Origin: an uncultured Mycoplasmatota bacterium
Lineage (GTDB): Bacteria > Bacillota_I > Bacilli_A > RF39 > UBA660
DNA: 49,859 nt
Reading direction: 5' to 3'
Assembly (NCBI GenBank): GCA_947646095.1
Contig: CANSFI010000013.1
Span: 1 to 49,859 of the forward strand
Under the pieces are notes generated by a model. It saw nothing but the letters and a program-made list of their open reading frames with translations. It was not told where the DNA came from and made no database searches. Every line of letters begins with the position of its first letter. The stretch's first letter is position 1. Made by a program: the position numbers and the translations under genes. Shown piece after piece: positions 32,744-41,311 of the stretch.

Positions 32744-34507
32744 TTAATAATTTTTTAAAAATTCATACATGTTTAAAGCTATTTTTTTAGGTAATACTTT
32801 TTCTAATTCTTCAACTGATAATTTTTTTAATTGAGTTATTGTTTTATATTTTCTTAATAATTCTTCTTTTCTTTTGGTTCCTATTCCTTCTATACTATCT
32901 AAAATGCTTTCTAATGAACCTTTACTTCTAAGTTGTTTATGATAATTAATAGTAAAATTATGAACCTCATCCTGCATTCTTTCTAAATAATAAAATAAAT
33001 TAGATTTTTTATCAATTGGTATTTCTTCTATAGGATCATTGGCTAATAATGAATCTGTTGCATGTCTATCATCTTTTTTAAGGCCTATTACTGGAATATT
33101 CATATTTAAGCTAGCTATTACTTCTCTAGCAATATGCATCTGTCCTATTCCTCCATCAACTATAATTAAGTCTGGTTTAGTTAAATTATCTTTTAAAACT
33201 CTAAAATATCTTCTATATATTACTTCTTTCATTGTTCCATAATCGTCATTTTTGTCTATTGTTATTTTAAATTTACGATAATCATTTTTACTCGGAACAC
33301 CATTTATAAATACTACCATTCCTGACACATTAAAACTTCCAAAAAGGTTAGAGTTATCAAATATTTCAATACGGTCTAATTTATCTAGTTTTAAAATATT
33401 TTTTAAATTTTCATTGGCTTCTATTGTTCTTTCCTCATCTTTTTTAATAAGTTCAAATTTTTCATTTAAAGCAACTTTAGAATTATTATTAGCCATTTCA
33501 ACTAATTTTAGTTTAACACCCTTTCTTGGTATTAAAACATTTATACCTAAAAAATCAGATAATAATTCATTATTAACAGTACTAGGAACTAATATTTCTC
33601 TTGGAAGTAATACATCTTTTTCATAGAATTTAGCTATGTATCTAGTTAATTCTTCATCTTCACTATCAATTAAAGGAAATATTTTAGAGTGTCTTTCTAT
33701 TATTTTACCACCTCTAATAAAGAAAACTTGAATACTAATATAACCTTTATCTATAAAGTATCCAAATACATCTCTATCTATTTTGTCTTGGATTTCTACT
33801 TTTTGTTTAGCTAGAGTAATAGTTATATAATCAAGTAATTCTTTCAATTCTTTAGCTTTTTCATAATGTAGATTTTCACTTTCTAAATACATTTCTTCCT
33901 TTAATTTATCAACAACTATTTTATCATCACCTTTTAAAAATCTAATAATTTCATTTTCCATTTCTTTTACTTTAGTTTTATCTATGTTATTAGAACAATA
34001 ACCTAGACACTCACCTATATGAAAATAAAGACATGGTTTTTTATTAAAATTTTTACACTTTCTTAAAGGATAGATTCTATTAAGTAAATTAACAGTACTT
34101 CTAGCAGCAAAAACATTAGGATAAGGTCCATACATACGATTATGATTTTTCTTTTTTCTATTTATATTTCTTACAACCGCAAGTCTTGGAACTTCATCAT
34201 TAGTAAGTTCAATATATGGATAACTTTTATCATCTCTAAGTAAAATATTATATTTTGGATCATATTTTTTTATTAAATTTAATTCTAAAATCAGTGATTC
34301 TGTTTCACTACCAACAACCATATATTCAAAGTCAACTATTTCACTAACTAATTTAGCTGTTTTACCTGTATGAGTTCCTCTAAAATAAGAACTTAGTCTA
34401 TTTTTTAACTTTTTAGCTTTTCCAACATAAATAATAACATTGTCCTTATTTTTCATTAAATAACACCCAGGAGAATTTGGAACTAAACTTAATTTTTCTT
34501 TTATCAT
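32744..34507 (-). CDS. uvrC: Excinuclease ABC subunit C
   Basis: The 587-residue protein has the GIY-YIG nuclease domain at the start (PGCYLMKNKDNVIIYVGKAK), a UVR helical pair near 200, the RNase-H-like C-terminal nuclease (DNSNLFGSFNVSGMVVF ... IIVDGGIGQ) and two helix-hairpin-helix motifs at the end (LDSIEGIGTKRKEELLRKY). It makes both incisions in nucleotide-excision repair with UvrA and UvrB. It follows an unknown gene by 19 bases. Confidence 0.97.
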   Translation of the reverse strand: MIKEKLSLVPNSPGCYLMKNKDNVIIYVGKAKKLKNRLSSYFRGTHTGKTAKLVSEIVDFEYMVVGSETESLILELNLIKKYDPKYNILLRDDKSYPYIELTNDEVPRLAVVRNINRKKKNHNRMYGPYPNVFAARSTVNLLNRIYPLRKCKNFNKKPCLYFHIGECLGYCSNNIDKTKVKEMENEIIRFLKGDDKIVVDKLKEEMYLESENLHYEKAKELKELLDYITITLAKQKVEIQDKIDRDVFGYFIDKGYISIQVFFIRGGKIIERHSKIFPLIDSEDEELTRYIAKFYEKDVLLPREILVPSTVNNELLSDFLGINVLIPRKGVKLKLVEMANNNSKVALNEKFELIKKDEERTIEANENLKNILKLDKLDRIEIFDNSNLFGSFNVSGMVVFINGVPSKNDYRKFKITIDKNDDYGTMKEVIYRRYFRVLKDNLTKPDLIIVDGGIGQMHIAREVIASLNMNIPVIGLKKDDRHATDSLLANDPIEEIPIDKKSNLFYYLERMQDEVHNFTINYHKQLRSKGSLESILDSIEGIGTKRKEELLRKYKTITQLKKLSVEELEKVLPKKIALNMYEFLKNY

Positions 34508-34526
34508 ATCCTCACCTTACATTGAA

Positions 34527-35411
34527 TTATTTTTTATTGAAATAAATATTTCTTATTCTAAAACATAAATTTTTATCTTCTGCTTTAGCACCTTGTTTAC
34601 TATCACAACTATATTCATTAATGCTATTTTTAATATCTGATATTAAATCCTTTAATTCCTGTTTACTTTTAACATCAGTTAGACTATTTATTTTTTTTAA
34701 AGGTGGTCTTAGCTGTTTTTCCTCATTTAATTTAACAATTTCATCAAAGGTTGTTTCTTTAGTTATAGCTTGAGGTAATTTATTTGGATCAAATAATAAA
34801 TTATTAACTGTAATTTGTGTTTTAAAAAAACTAATTTCTCCATAAACATTTGGTACTAATTCTATTTCATAATCAGATTTTCTTGTTTTATATTTGACAG
34901 TACCAATTTCATAATTAGGTATTACTTCTATATTATCTAAATAATTAATATAAAAATTTCGATTAAAAATAGTATCTATTTTATATTCCATATCAGTAAA
35001 ATTGACATTTTCATCTAAAATTATTTTCTGAAATCCTAATTGTTTTATTTTTTCCAACAATTCTATTATATGATTTAAATTATTACTATTTTTTAACATG
35101 TATTGATAAAATCTATCAATAGACAATTGATTAAATTTTTTACCATTTTCTCCACAATTATATAAAAATCTAGATATATTAGAATACTTTTTAACTAAAT
35201 CTAAAATTATTTTATTTTCTTTATAAAATTTTTTAGCTTGTTTAGAATTGAAACAAAATCTACCATTTGTTACTTTAATTAATTTATTTACAAATTTTCT
35301 ATTATAATTTACTTTAATAAAATTATCTAACATTAAATCATATTCATCAATTATATGACATAAAGCTATTAAATCATCAATATACATATTCGATATATAA
35401 AACTCTTGCAT
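34527..35411 (-). CDS. Protein of unknown function upstream of uvrC
   Basis: The 294-residue protein has no membrane segment or signal peptide. It looks mixed alpha/beta, rich in Asn, Lys and Ile, with scattered Cys residues (GRFCFNSKQAKKF, FLYNCGENGKKFN, YSCDSKQGAKAEDKNLCF). A run near 150-230 resembles beta-strand sequence (NIEVIPNYEIGTVKY, DYEIELVPNVYGEISFF). I recognise no family. The AGGAGG ribosome site and 19-base gap to uvrC suggest co-transcription, without proving a repair role. Confidence 0.7.
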   Translation of the reverse strand: MQEFYISNMYIDDLIALCHIIDEYDLMLDNFIKVNYNRKFVNKLIKVTNGRFCFNSKQAKKFYKENKIILDLVKKYSNISRFLYNCGENGKKFNQLSIDRFYQYMLKNSNNLNHIIELLEKIKQLGFQKIILDENVNFTDMEYKIDTIFNRNFYINYLDNIEVIPNYEIGTVKYKTRKSDYEIELVPNVYGEISFFKTQITVNNLLFDPNKLPQAITKETTFDEIVKLNEEKQLRPPLKKINSLTDVKSKQELKDLISDIKNSINEYSCDSKQGAKAEDKNLCFRIRNIYFNKK

Positions 35412-35478
35412 ACAAAACCTCCTAAATACATTAATATTATAGCATAGAAAGTAAAAATATAAGCAAAAATATTGTTAT

Positions 35479-35507
35479 TTGATTATTTATATATATTAAG
35501 ATATAAT
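35479..35507 (+). promoter_or_regulatory. Promoter of the IMPACT-family gene
   Basis: TTGATT and TATAAT are 17 bases apart on the plus strand; the GGTGG ribosome site follows within nine bases, giving a short leader. Confidence 0.6.
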
Positions 35508-35522
35508 CTTATTGGTGGTAAT

Positions 35523-36113
35523 ATGTTTACAATTAAAAATAATATTACAAATGAAATAATTATTAATAAATCTAGATTTATTGGTAAATTATTTAAAATT
35601 AATTCTAAAGATGAAGTTGATAATATTTTAAAGAGTTTAAAACATGATTATAAAGACGCTACTCACTATACTTTTGCTTATATTATAGGCAATACTAAAC
35701 GTTTTAATGATGATGGAGAACCTAGTGGTACAGCTGGAATACCTATTTTAAATGTTTTAGAAAATAATAATTTAGATTATATTTTATGTGTTGTTATTAG
35801 ATATTTTGGTGGTATAAAATTAGGAGCAGGAGGTCTTGTTAGAGCTTATTCTAAATGTTGTAATTCTTGTATTAAAGCTTCTAAAATTATCGAATTAATT
35901 GAAGGTTATGAAATTGAATTATCATTTACTTATGAACAAATAAAAATTATAGAAAAAATTATATTTGAAAAAGAAATTGTTGATAAAACTTTTAAAAACA
36001 GTATTACTTTTAAATTACATATATCGATTGATCGCTTTAATGAAATTAAAAATATAATTGAACTTGAAAATATTAAATATACAATTAAAAACACATTACT
36101 AGTATCTAAGTAA
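35523..36113 (+). CDS. YigZ/IMPACT-family protein
   Basis: The 196-residue protein shows the UPF0029 signature: INKSRFIGKLF, DATHYTFAYIIG, DDGEPSGTAGIPIL and VVIRYFGGIKLGAGGLVRAYS. A DUF1949-like domain follows (about 130-196). Family members bind nucleic acid or ribosomes and eukaryotic IMPACT acts in translation control; the bacterial role is not settled. I start at 35523 (MFTIKNNITN) behind GGTGG, not at 35472. It stands alone on the plus strand. Confidence 0.9.
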   Translation: MFTIKNNITNEIIINKSRFIGKLFKINSKDEVDNILKSLKHDYKDATHYTFAYIIGNTKRFNDDGEPSGTAGIPILNVLENNNLDYILCVVIRYFGGIKLGAGGLVRAYSKCCNSCIKASKIIELIEGYEIELSFTYEQIKIIEKIIFEKEIVDKTFKNSITFKLHISIDRFNEIKNIIELENIKYTIKNTLLVSK

Positions 36114-36204
36114 TAGTTTTATTATAAATATGTTGATTAATTACAAACACTGTTTTTAAATTATAAAAATTCAATTTATATAAAAATAAATATTTATTAT
36201 AATC

Positions 36205-36358
36205 ATTTATAGAAATATATTTTAGTTTTGAATGTTCTTTATAAATGAGTTGATATCTATGAAGAAGAAAAATAGTTATGCTAAAATTTGCTTTAGTGTT
36301 GATAATAAATATCTATTGAAAAATCTATATAGAAAAAAATAACACCTACCATCTTTGC
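36205..36358 (+). repeat. Dispersed intergenic repeat, copy B
   Basis: Second copy of the element at 29855-30011, same orientation, 6.3 kb away. It carries the related short frame and the same AATAACACCTA-CAT end. The remaining bases to 36590 are AT-rich with no gene that I can support. Confidence 0.6.
36259..36342 (+). CDS. 27-residue peptide ORF in dispersed repeat B
   Basis: The frame reads MKKKNSYAKICFSVDNK then YLLKNLYRKK and stop. Relative to copy A it keeps KNSY, FS-DN, the Lys-x-Leu and the terminal RKK/QKK. A weak GAG lies nine bases before the ATG. No family recognised. Confidence 0.35.
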   Translation: MKKKNSYAKICFSVDNKYLLKNLYRKK

Positions 36359-36591
36359 TTTTGTTATAGTGTTAATAAACTATTAAAGAATATATGAATA
36401 ATAATAGTCCCAACTTCTAAAAGAATATGCTTAAGAAACAAAATTAATCAAGTCTTGTGCTTATTATAGAGTCTTAACAAACAATAAAAATCAAAAAATA
36501 CGTTAAAATATGATAAAAAAATTTTGACTACAAACTTTATTATCTTTCTAAAAATATTAGATATGAATTATTACTAAAATTTAATAGAAAA

Positions 36592-36619
36592 TTGAAAAAA
36601 ATATTTTAAGTAGTATAAT
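36592..36619 (+). promoter_or_regulatory. Promoter of the HAD nucleotidase gene
   Basis: TTGAAA and TATAAT with a 16-base spacer on the plus strand, followed by AGGAGG at 36637-36642. Confidence 0.75.
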
Positions 36620-36647
36620 TTTATTAGAAAAATTATAGGAGGTCACA

Positions 36648-37265
36648 ATGAATATAGGTATAGATATTGATGGTGTATTAAATTCACAATATAATTTCTG
36701 TATAGATTATGGAACAAAATTTTGTAATGAATTAGGAAAATATAAATTAGAAAACACCAATGTAATAGACACTACAGATATGTTTTTATGGGGAGAAGAT
36801 ATTTCACACCAATTTTGGAATAAATATAGAAAAGACTTAGTAATAAAAGAACCAGCGAAAAAATATGCATCTGAAGTTATACAAAAATTAAAAAATGAAG
36901 GAAATAAAATATATATAATAACTGCAAGAAAGAATAATGATGAATGGTTTGCTGAATCTTTAAAAAAAAATATTGAAAATATTACAAAGAAATGGTTAAA
37001 AGATAATAATATTTATTATGACGAAATTATATTTGATGTTAGAGATAAAGGAAAATATTGCAAAGAAAATAACATAGATATCATGATTGAAGATGATCCG
37101 ATTAATCTTAGAAAACTAATTGATAACACTAACATAATTATATTTGACTATCCATATAATAGAAATAACGAATTTTCAAATTTAACAAGAGCCTATAGTT
37201 GGTATGATATATATAACAAAATTGAAATAATTAGTAAGGATAAAAATAATTTTAGCAATAATTGA
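36648..37265 (+). CDS. HAD-superfamily 5'-nucleotidase-like protein
   Basis: The 205-residue protein has the HAD nucleophile motif DIDGVL at residues 5-10, motif II IITAR at about 93-97, and the terminal acidic motif IEDDP at about 147-151. This resembles the NT5C/YqfW-type nucleotidase group, which dephosphorylates (deoxy)nucleoside monophosphates. AGGAGG and a good promoter make it a single-gene unit. Substrate not readable from sequence. Confidence 0.8.
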   Translation: MNIGIDIDGVLNSQYNFCIDYGTKFCNELGKYKLENTNVIDTTDMFLWGEDISHQFWNKYRKDLVIKEPAKKYASEVIQKLKNEGNKIYIITARKNNDEWFAESLKKNIENITKKWLKDNNIYYDEIIFDVRDKGKYCKENNIDIMIEDDPINLRKLIDNTNIIIFDYPYNRNNEFSNLTRAYSWYDIYNKIEIISKDKNNFSNN

Positions 37266-37545
37266 ATGAATTTAAAGTATCACAGGTAAATAACCATTAA
37301 ATAATATATATTATTTAACATAACATAAAAAAATACTTTTGATGAGTTAAATATATTACTATTGTTTATGAAAAAACTAGAAAAATTACATAAAATAAAT
37401 GATTTTGTTGTAACAGTTGTATAGATTATTCTACAATACTAATATAATAAATCCTATTTTAGAAGTATTCAGTAATCTTCAGTCTATAAAGGTCTCTTTT
37501 TAAATAACAACATCAATAAGATTTATATAATTCACTAAGTCAAAA
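37266..37545. other. Intergenic region of about 280 bases without a supported gene
   Basis: AT-rich sequence between convergent genes. A short frame at 37369 (MKKLEKLHKINDF, then stop) has no ribosome site and may be debris. The tsf terminator closes the region. Confidence 0.5.
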
Positions 37546-37576
37546 TAAAAGGATGTAGATTTTCTACACCTTTTTA
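37546..37576 (-). terminator. Terminator of rpsB-tsf
   Basis: On the minus strand AAAAGGTGTAGA pairs with TCTACATCCTTTT (one bulged base) around a three-base loop, followed by T. It may also stop plus-strand transcription. Confidence 0.8.
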
Positions 37577-37617
37577 TCATTTTTTATCACTAATAATACT
37601 TGATAAAAAATTTAAAT

Positions 37618-38493
37618 TTAATTATTAAGTTGTTTAGCTACTTCTTCAGCAAAGTTTTCTTCTTTTTTTTGCATTCCTTCTCCTACTTCATAACGAATCA
37701 TAGTAGTAATTTTCCCACCATTATTTTCTACATATTTTAAAACAGTTTCTTTATTTTCTGCTTTAATGAATATTTGATTTTCAAGACATACTTCCTCATA
37801 GTATTTCTTAACTTTTCCAACTAAGATATTATCAATTCTATCTTCTGGTTTTCCTTCATTTAATAATTGTTCTTTCATAATGGCTTTTTCTTTTTCTAAT
37901 GTTTCAGTTGGAACTTCTGATTCTTTTAAGTATAAAGGTTTCATAGCTGCTGCATGCATAGAAATGTCTTTAGCTACTTCTTCTTTAGCATTTTCTACTA
38001 CTGTTAAAACAGCAATTTTTCCACCCATATGAATATATTCTCCAAATGATTCATTGTCTTTTTTAGTTAGTTTAACAAATCTCCTAAAAGATAATTTTTC
38101 ACCTATTTTTGATGTTTTAGCAACTATTAAATCATTAATTGTTTCTCCATTTATAGTTAGACTTAAAACATCATCATTAGTTTTTGGGTCATTATTAATT
38201 ATAGCTTCTAGTATACTATTAACTAAACTTTTGAATTCATCATTTTTAGCTACGAAATCTGTTTCTGAATTAACTTCTATAATAGCTGCATCATTTCCTT
38301 TTATAAGAATAGCTGCAACTCCTTCAGCAGCAATACGATCAGCTTTTTTAGCTGCTTTTGAAATTCCTTTTTCTCTTAACCAGTCAATAGCTGCATCAAT
38401 ATTTGCATTACACTCTTCTAAAGCTTTTTTACAGTCAAGCATTCCAGCTCCAGTTTTATCTCTTAACTCTTTTACTAAACTAGCACTTATCAT
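37618..38493 (-). CDS. tsf: Elongation factor Ts
   Basis: The 291-residue nucleotide-exchange factor for EF-Tu has the N-terminal UBA-like domain (LVKELRDKTGAGMLDCKKAL) and the conserved VNSETDFVAKNDEF and IHMGGKIAVLTVV segments. It is downstream of rpsB, the usual pair, with a GAAAGGAAA-type ribosome site. Confidence 0.97.
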   Translation of the reverse strand: MISASLVKELRDKTGAGMLDCKKALEECNANIDAAIDWLREKGISKAAKKADRIAAEGVAAILIKGNDAAIIEVNSETDFVAKNDEFKSLVNSILEAIINNDPKTNDDVLSLTINGETINDLIVAKTSKIGEKLSFRRFVKLTKKDNESFGEYIHMGGKIAVLTVVENAKEEVAKDISMHAAAMKPLYLKESEVPTETLEKEKAIMKEQLLNEGKPEDRIDNILVGKVKKYYEEVCLENQIFIKAENKETVLKYVENNGGKITTMIRYEVGEGMQKKEENFAEEVAKQLNN

Positions 38494-38541
38494 AATTACT
38501 TTCCTTTCTAAAATTAAAGATGATTTTAAAAATCATCTATT

Positions 38542-39579
38542 CTATTTTAAAGCATCGATTAATTCGGCTTTTTTCATTGTTGAATAACCTTTAATTTCTT
38601 TTTCTTTTGCAATATCACGAAGTTCTGCAACTGTTTTACTAGTTAAATCCTCTTTAACTGTGGCTTTTTCTTCAGTTTTTTTAACTTCTTTTACTTGAGC
38701 TTTTGTTTCTTCTTTTTTAGTTTCTGATACTTCTTTTCTATTATCTTTGAAATCTCTTCTTGGTTTAAATTCTCTACGATCATTACGATCAAAACGTTTA
38801 AATTCTTTTCTATCTTCTTTTCTTTTTACTGTTTCTAACGCTTGTTGCATAATGTCATTAGGTTGTTTATCATCATTAGATACATAATTAACAATTTCTC
38901 CACCATGTACTTCTACAATAGCGTTTGCTAAAACACCTAATATTAATTTAACAGCTCTAATAGCGTCATCATTACCAGGAATTACATAATCAACCATATC
39001 TGGATCACAGTTAGTATCTACAATACCAAATACTGGAATTTTTAATTTTCTAGCTTCTTTAATAGCAATATCTTCTTTTGAAGGATCAACTATTATTAAA
39101 GCATTTGGTAATTTATGCATTTCGCGAATACCACATAATAGTTTATTTAATTTATCATATTCTTTTCTTAAACCAATTACTTCTTTTTTAGGTAGAACTT
39201 CAAAGGTTCCATCTTTTTCCATTTTTTCGATTTCTTCTAATCTTTTAACTCTTCTTCTAATTGTTTTAAAGTTAGTTAATGTACCACCTAACCATCTTTC
39301 AGTTACATAGTAAGAATTAGAACGAGTAGCTTCTTCAATTGTAGCATCACTTGCTTGTTTTTTAGTGCCTACAAATAGAACACGTCCTCCAGCAGAAACT
39401 ATATCCTTTAAAGCAACATAAGCTTCTTCAATTTTTTTTGCGGTTTTTTGTAAATCAATAATATAAATATCGTCTCTTGAAGTAAAGATGTATTCTTTCA
39501 TTTTTGGATTCCATCTTTTTGTTTGATGTCCAAAATGTACACCTGCTTCTAATAAATAATTCATTGAAACAACTGCCAT
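38542..39579 (-). CDS. rpsB: 30S ribosomal protein S2 with extended C-terminus
   Basis: The protein has 345 residues; normal S2 has about 230-260. The S2 core is complete ([70 protein letters not shown]). After about residue 235 comes an 80-residue highly charged linker rich in Arg, Lys, Asp and Glu. It is followed by a ~33-residue domain ([27 protein letters not shown]) like the SAP/Rho-N fold. GGAGGAG precedes the ATG. Confidence 0.95.
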   Translation of the reverse strand: MAVVSMNYLLEAGVHFGHQTKRWNPKMKEYIFTSRDDIYIIDLQKTAKKIEEAYVALKDIVSAGGRVLFVGTKKQASDATIEEATRSNSYYVTERWLGGTLTNFKTIRRRVKRLEEIEKMEKDGTFEVLPKKEVIGLRKEYDKLNKLLCGIREMHKLPNALIIVDPSKEDIAIKEARKLKIPVFGIVDTNCDPDMVDYVIPGNDDAIRAVKLILGVLANAIVEVHGGEIVNYVSNDDKQPNDIMQQALETVKRKEDRKEFKRFDRNDRREFKPRRDFKDNRKEVSETKKEETKAQVKEVKKTEEKATVKEDLTSKTVAELRDIAKEKEIKGYSTMKKAELIDALK

Positions 39580-39680
39580 AAAATCTCCTCCTTTTGTTTT
39601 TATCCTCCGTTACTTCAACTTCAAATACCACCAACTAGGCACTAGGCATTTAAATCCATAACGTGTGTTTTAAAAAAGCC
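39580..39680 (-). promoter_or_regulatory. Leader of rpsB, possible autoregulatory structure
   Basis: About 100 bases between promoter and ATG are richer in G+C than flanking DNA. They include a repeated GCCTAGTGCCTAG and GGTGGTATTTGAAGTTGAAG segment before the ribosome site. Ribosomal-protein leaders with autogenous control are common; whether this one folds as such needs a covariance search. Confidence 0.4.
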
Positions 39681-39686
39681 ACTATT

Positions 39687-39714
39687 ATTATATCATAATT
39701 ATATGTAATTACAA
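39687..39714 (-). promoter_or_regulatory. Promoter of rpsB-tsf
   Basis: Minus-strand TTGTAA and TATAAT, 16 bases apart, just upstream of the leader. Confidence 0.6.
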
Positions 39715-39849
39715 CTAATTTAGCTATTATTTTCGTAAAAAATGAATTTTTCTCAATTGTAGTCCAAAGTTCTACTCTAAATTAAATAACAGTAAAAATT
39801 AGAAATTCAAATATTAATAATCCAAGCTATAATATCTCATATTTTCAAA

Positions 39850-40488
39850 TTAATTGTATCTTTTTGTATATTCTTTAATTACTGATTTATCCTCAGCCTT
39901 TAAATTCATATCATATACTTGTTCTAAATAGCACTTACCACATAATGGTACATATTCAATATCTTCACTACTTCCATCAATTAACACTTCATCACCATCT
40001 ATAACAAATTTGCCATTTACTTTTCTTGCTTGAAATTTAGCTTTATTTCCACAACTACAAAGATTAACCAATTCCTCTAAATTATCAGCCCATTTCATAA
40101 GAGGTCCACTCCCAGTGAAAAATTCTGCCTTAAACGTTGTTCTAAGTCCATAACAAATTACAGGTATATCATAATATTTTGAGACTCTATAAAAATCAAC
40201 AACCTGAGCTTCACTTAAAAATTGAGCTTCATCTACTAAAATACAAGAAATATTTTCTTTTTTCCATTTTTCTCCATAACATAATAATTTATCATTTTCA
40301 GATACTAAAAAATTAACTTTGCGTTCTATACCTAATCTAGATACTATTTTATCATTACCTTTTGTATCTTTACAAGATTTAATTACAATAACATGTAATC
40401 CATTTTCTTCATAATTATGGGCAACTTGTAAAAGTGATATTGTTTTGCCACAATTCATTGCTCCATATCTAAAATAAAAACTTGCCAT
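39850..40488 (-). CDS. tdk: Thymidine kinase
   Basis: The 212-residue type II enzyme phosphorylates thymidine in pyrimidine salvage. Walker A is GAMNCGKT, near residues 9-16, the Walker B/lid Asp is in LVDEAQFLSE, and the zinc-binding cysteines are CSCGNKAKF and CGKCYLEQVY. Its ATG is preceded by GGAGAG. The gene follows the Nudix-type regulator on the same strand with a palindrome in between, suggesting control by that regulator. Confidence 0.95.
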   Translation of the reverse strand: MASFYFRYGAMNCGKTISLLQVAHNYEENGLHVIVIKSCKDTKGNDKIVSRLGIERKVNFLVSENDKLLCYGEKWKKENISCILVDEAQFLSEAQVVDFYRVSKYYDIPVICYGLRTTFKAEFFTGSGPLMKWADNLEELVNLCSCGNKAKFQARKVNGKFVIDGDEVLIDGSSEDIEYVPLCGKCYLEQVYDMNLKAEDKSVIKEYTKRYN

Positions 40489-40502
40489 ACTCTCTCTCCT
40501 TA

Positions 40503-40521
40503 AAGTGTTTAATTTACACTT
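40503..40521 (-). promoter_or_regulatory. Operator-like palindrome upstream of tdk
   Basis: AAGTGTTTAATTTACACTT, with arms AAGTGT/ACACTT, sits 15 bases upstream of the tdk ATG, next to its ribosome site. It matches 41246-41264 at 17 of 19 positions. Confidence 0.7.
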
Positions 40522-40546
40522 CTTTATTTCTTAAAAAAAGTATAAA

Positions 40547-41221
40547 CTAAAATACCTTCTTTTCTTCTATTTTTTTCTTAAAACGATATAATTTAGCAGG
40601 TTTTTTACCTTCAAATTTAGCTGTATCTCCAGTATCTTCAACCAAATCTAAACTAAGTATTTTTTTTCTAAAGTTTCTTCTATCTAATTTTTTATCTAAA
40701 ATAGCTTCGTAAACCTTTTGCAACTCTGGTAATGAAAAACATGTAGGAAACAAAGATTTTAATATAGTTGAAGATACAATTTTTTTCTGTAATTCTTTTA
40801 AAGCTTCAACTAGAATTTCATTATGATCATATCCAAGTGGTGGAACTTTGTTAATTGGAAACCAATCAGCATTAGATGTTCTAAGAGTTTCTCTTAAAAT
40901 CTGCACTTTATTGCTGTCAATAACACCTATATAAGCAACAGCAACCATTCGCATCACTGGAGAACGATCTACTTTTCCAAAAACATCAAATTGTTCAATT
41001 TCAATATCTTTAATACCTGTTTTTTCAAATATCTCCCTCTTTGCTCCATTGATTAAATCCTCATTATTATAAAGGGCACCTCCTGTTAAAATCCAATCAC
41101 CTAAAAATGGTTCATTTTTCCTTTTAACTAACAATACTTTAGTAATTCCCTGCTCAACTGTGAAGATAGCAGTAATAACATGAACCCCCTGCTCTTTATA
41201 TAATTTATTTTTCTTATCCAT
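40547..41221 (-). CDS. Nudix-domain transcription regulator, NrtR-like
   Basis: The 224-residue protein has an N-terminal Nudix fold with box GALYNNEDLINGAKREIFEK plus TGI (about 48-70). In the REUxEExGU part the second Glu is Lys, so hydrolysis is doubtful, as in NrtR-type regulators. The C-terminal ~75 residues look like a winged helix (FSLPELQKVYEAILDKKLDR, FRKKILSLDLVEDTG, KPAKLYRFKKK). NrtR proteins sense NAD-related metabolites. The promoter and the tdk upstream region carry the same 19-bp palindrome, so this protein probably represses itself and tdk. Ligand unknown; a nucleotide or nucleoside is a fair guess. Confidence 0.82.
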   Translation of the reverse strand: MDKKNKLYKEQGVHVITAIFTVEQGITKVLLVKRKNEPFLGDWILTGGALYNNEDLINGAKREIFEKTGIKDIEIEQFDVFGKVDRSPVMRMVAVAYIGVIDSNKVQILRETLRTSNADWFPINKVPPLGYDHNEILVEALKELQKKIVSSTILKSLFPTCFSLPELQKVYEAILDKKLDRRNFRKKILSLDLVEDTGDTAKFEGKKPAKLYRFKKKIEEKKVF

Positions 41222-41240
41222 ACTACCACCCTACAATTAT

Positions 41241-41269
41241 ATTATAAGTGTTTAAATAACACTTGTCAA
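41241..41269 (-). promoter_or_regulatory. Consensus promoter with embedded operator, regulator gene
   Basis: Minus-strand TTGACA and TATAAT are exactly 17 bases apart. The spacer is the palindrome AAGTGTTATTTAAACACTT (41246-41264; arms AAGTGTT/AACACTT), which touches both boxes. A bound repressor would block RNA polymerase. The AGGGTGG ribosome site follows. Confidence 0.85.
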
Positions 41270-41279
41270 TAAAAGTTAA

Positions 41280-41311
41280 AAAAATTGAACTAAATATTGT
41301 CCAATTTTTCC
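41280..41311 (-). terminator. Terminator of rpsU-yqeY
   Basis: Minus-strand AAAAATTGGAC pairs with GTTCAATTTTT around an eight-base loop and is followed by T. It overlaps the yqeY stop. Confidence 0.75.

Noticed and set aside
37369-37423. Short frame MKKLEKLHKINDF as a gene
   Set aside because: Eighteen codons without ribosome site or related copy; probably chance or debris.
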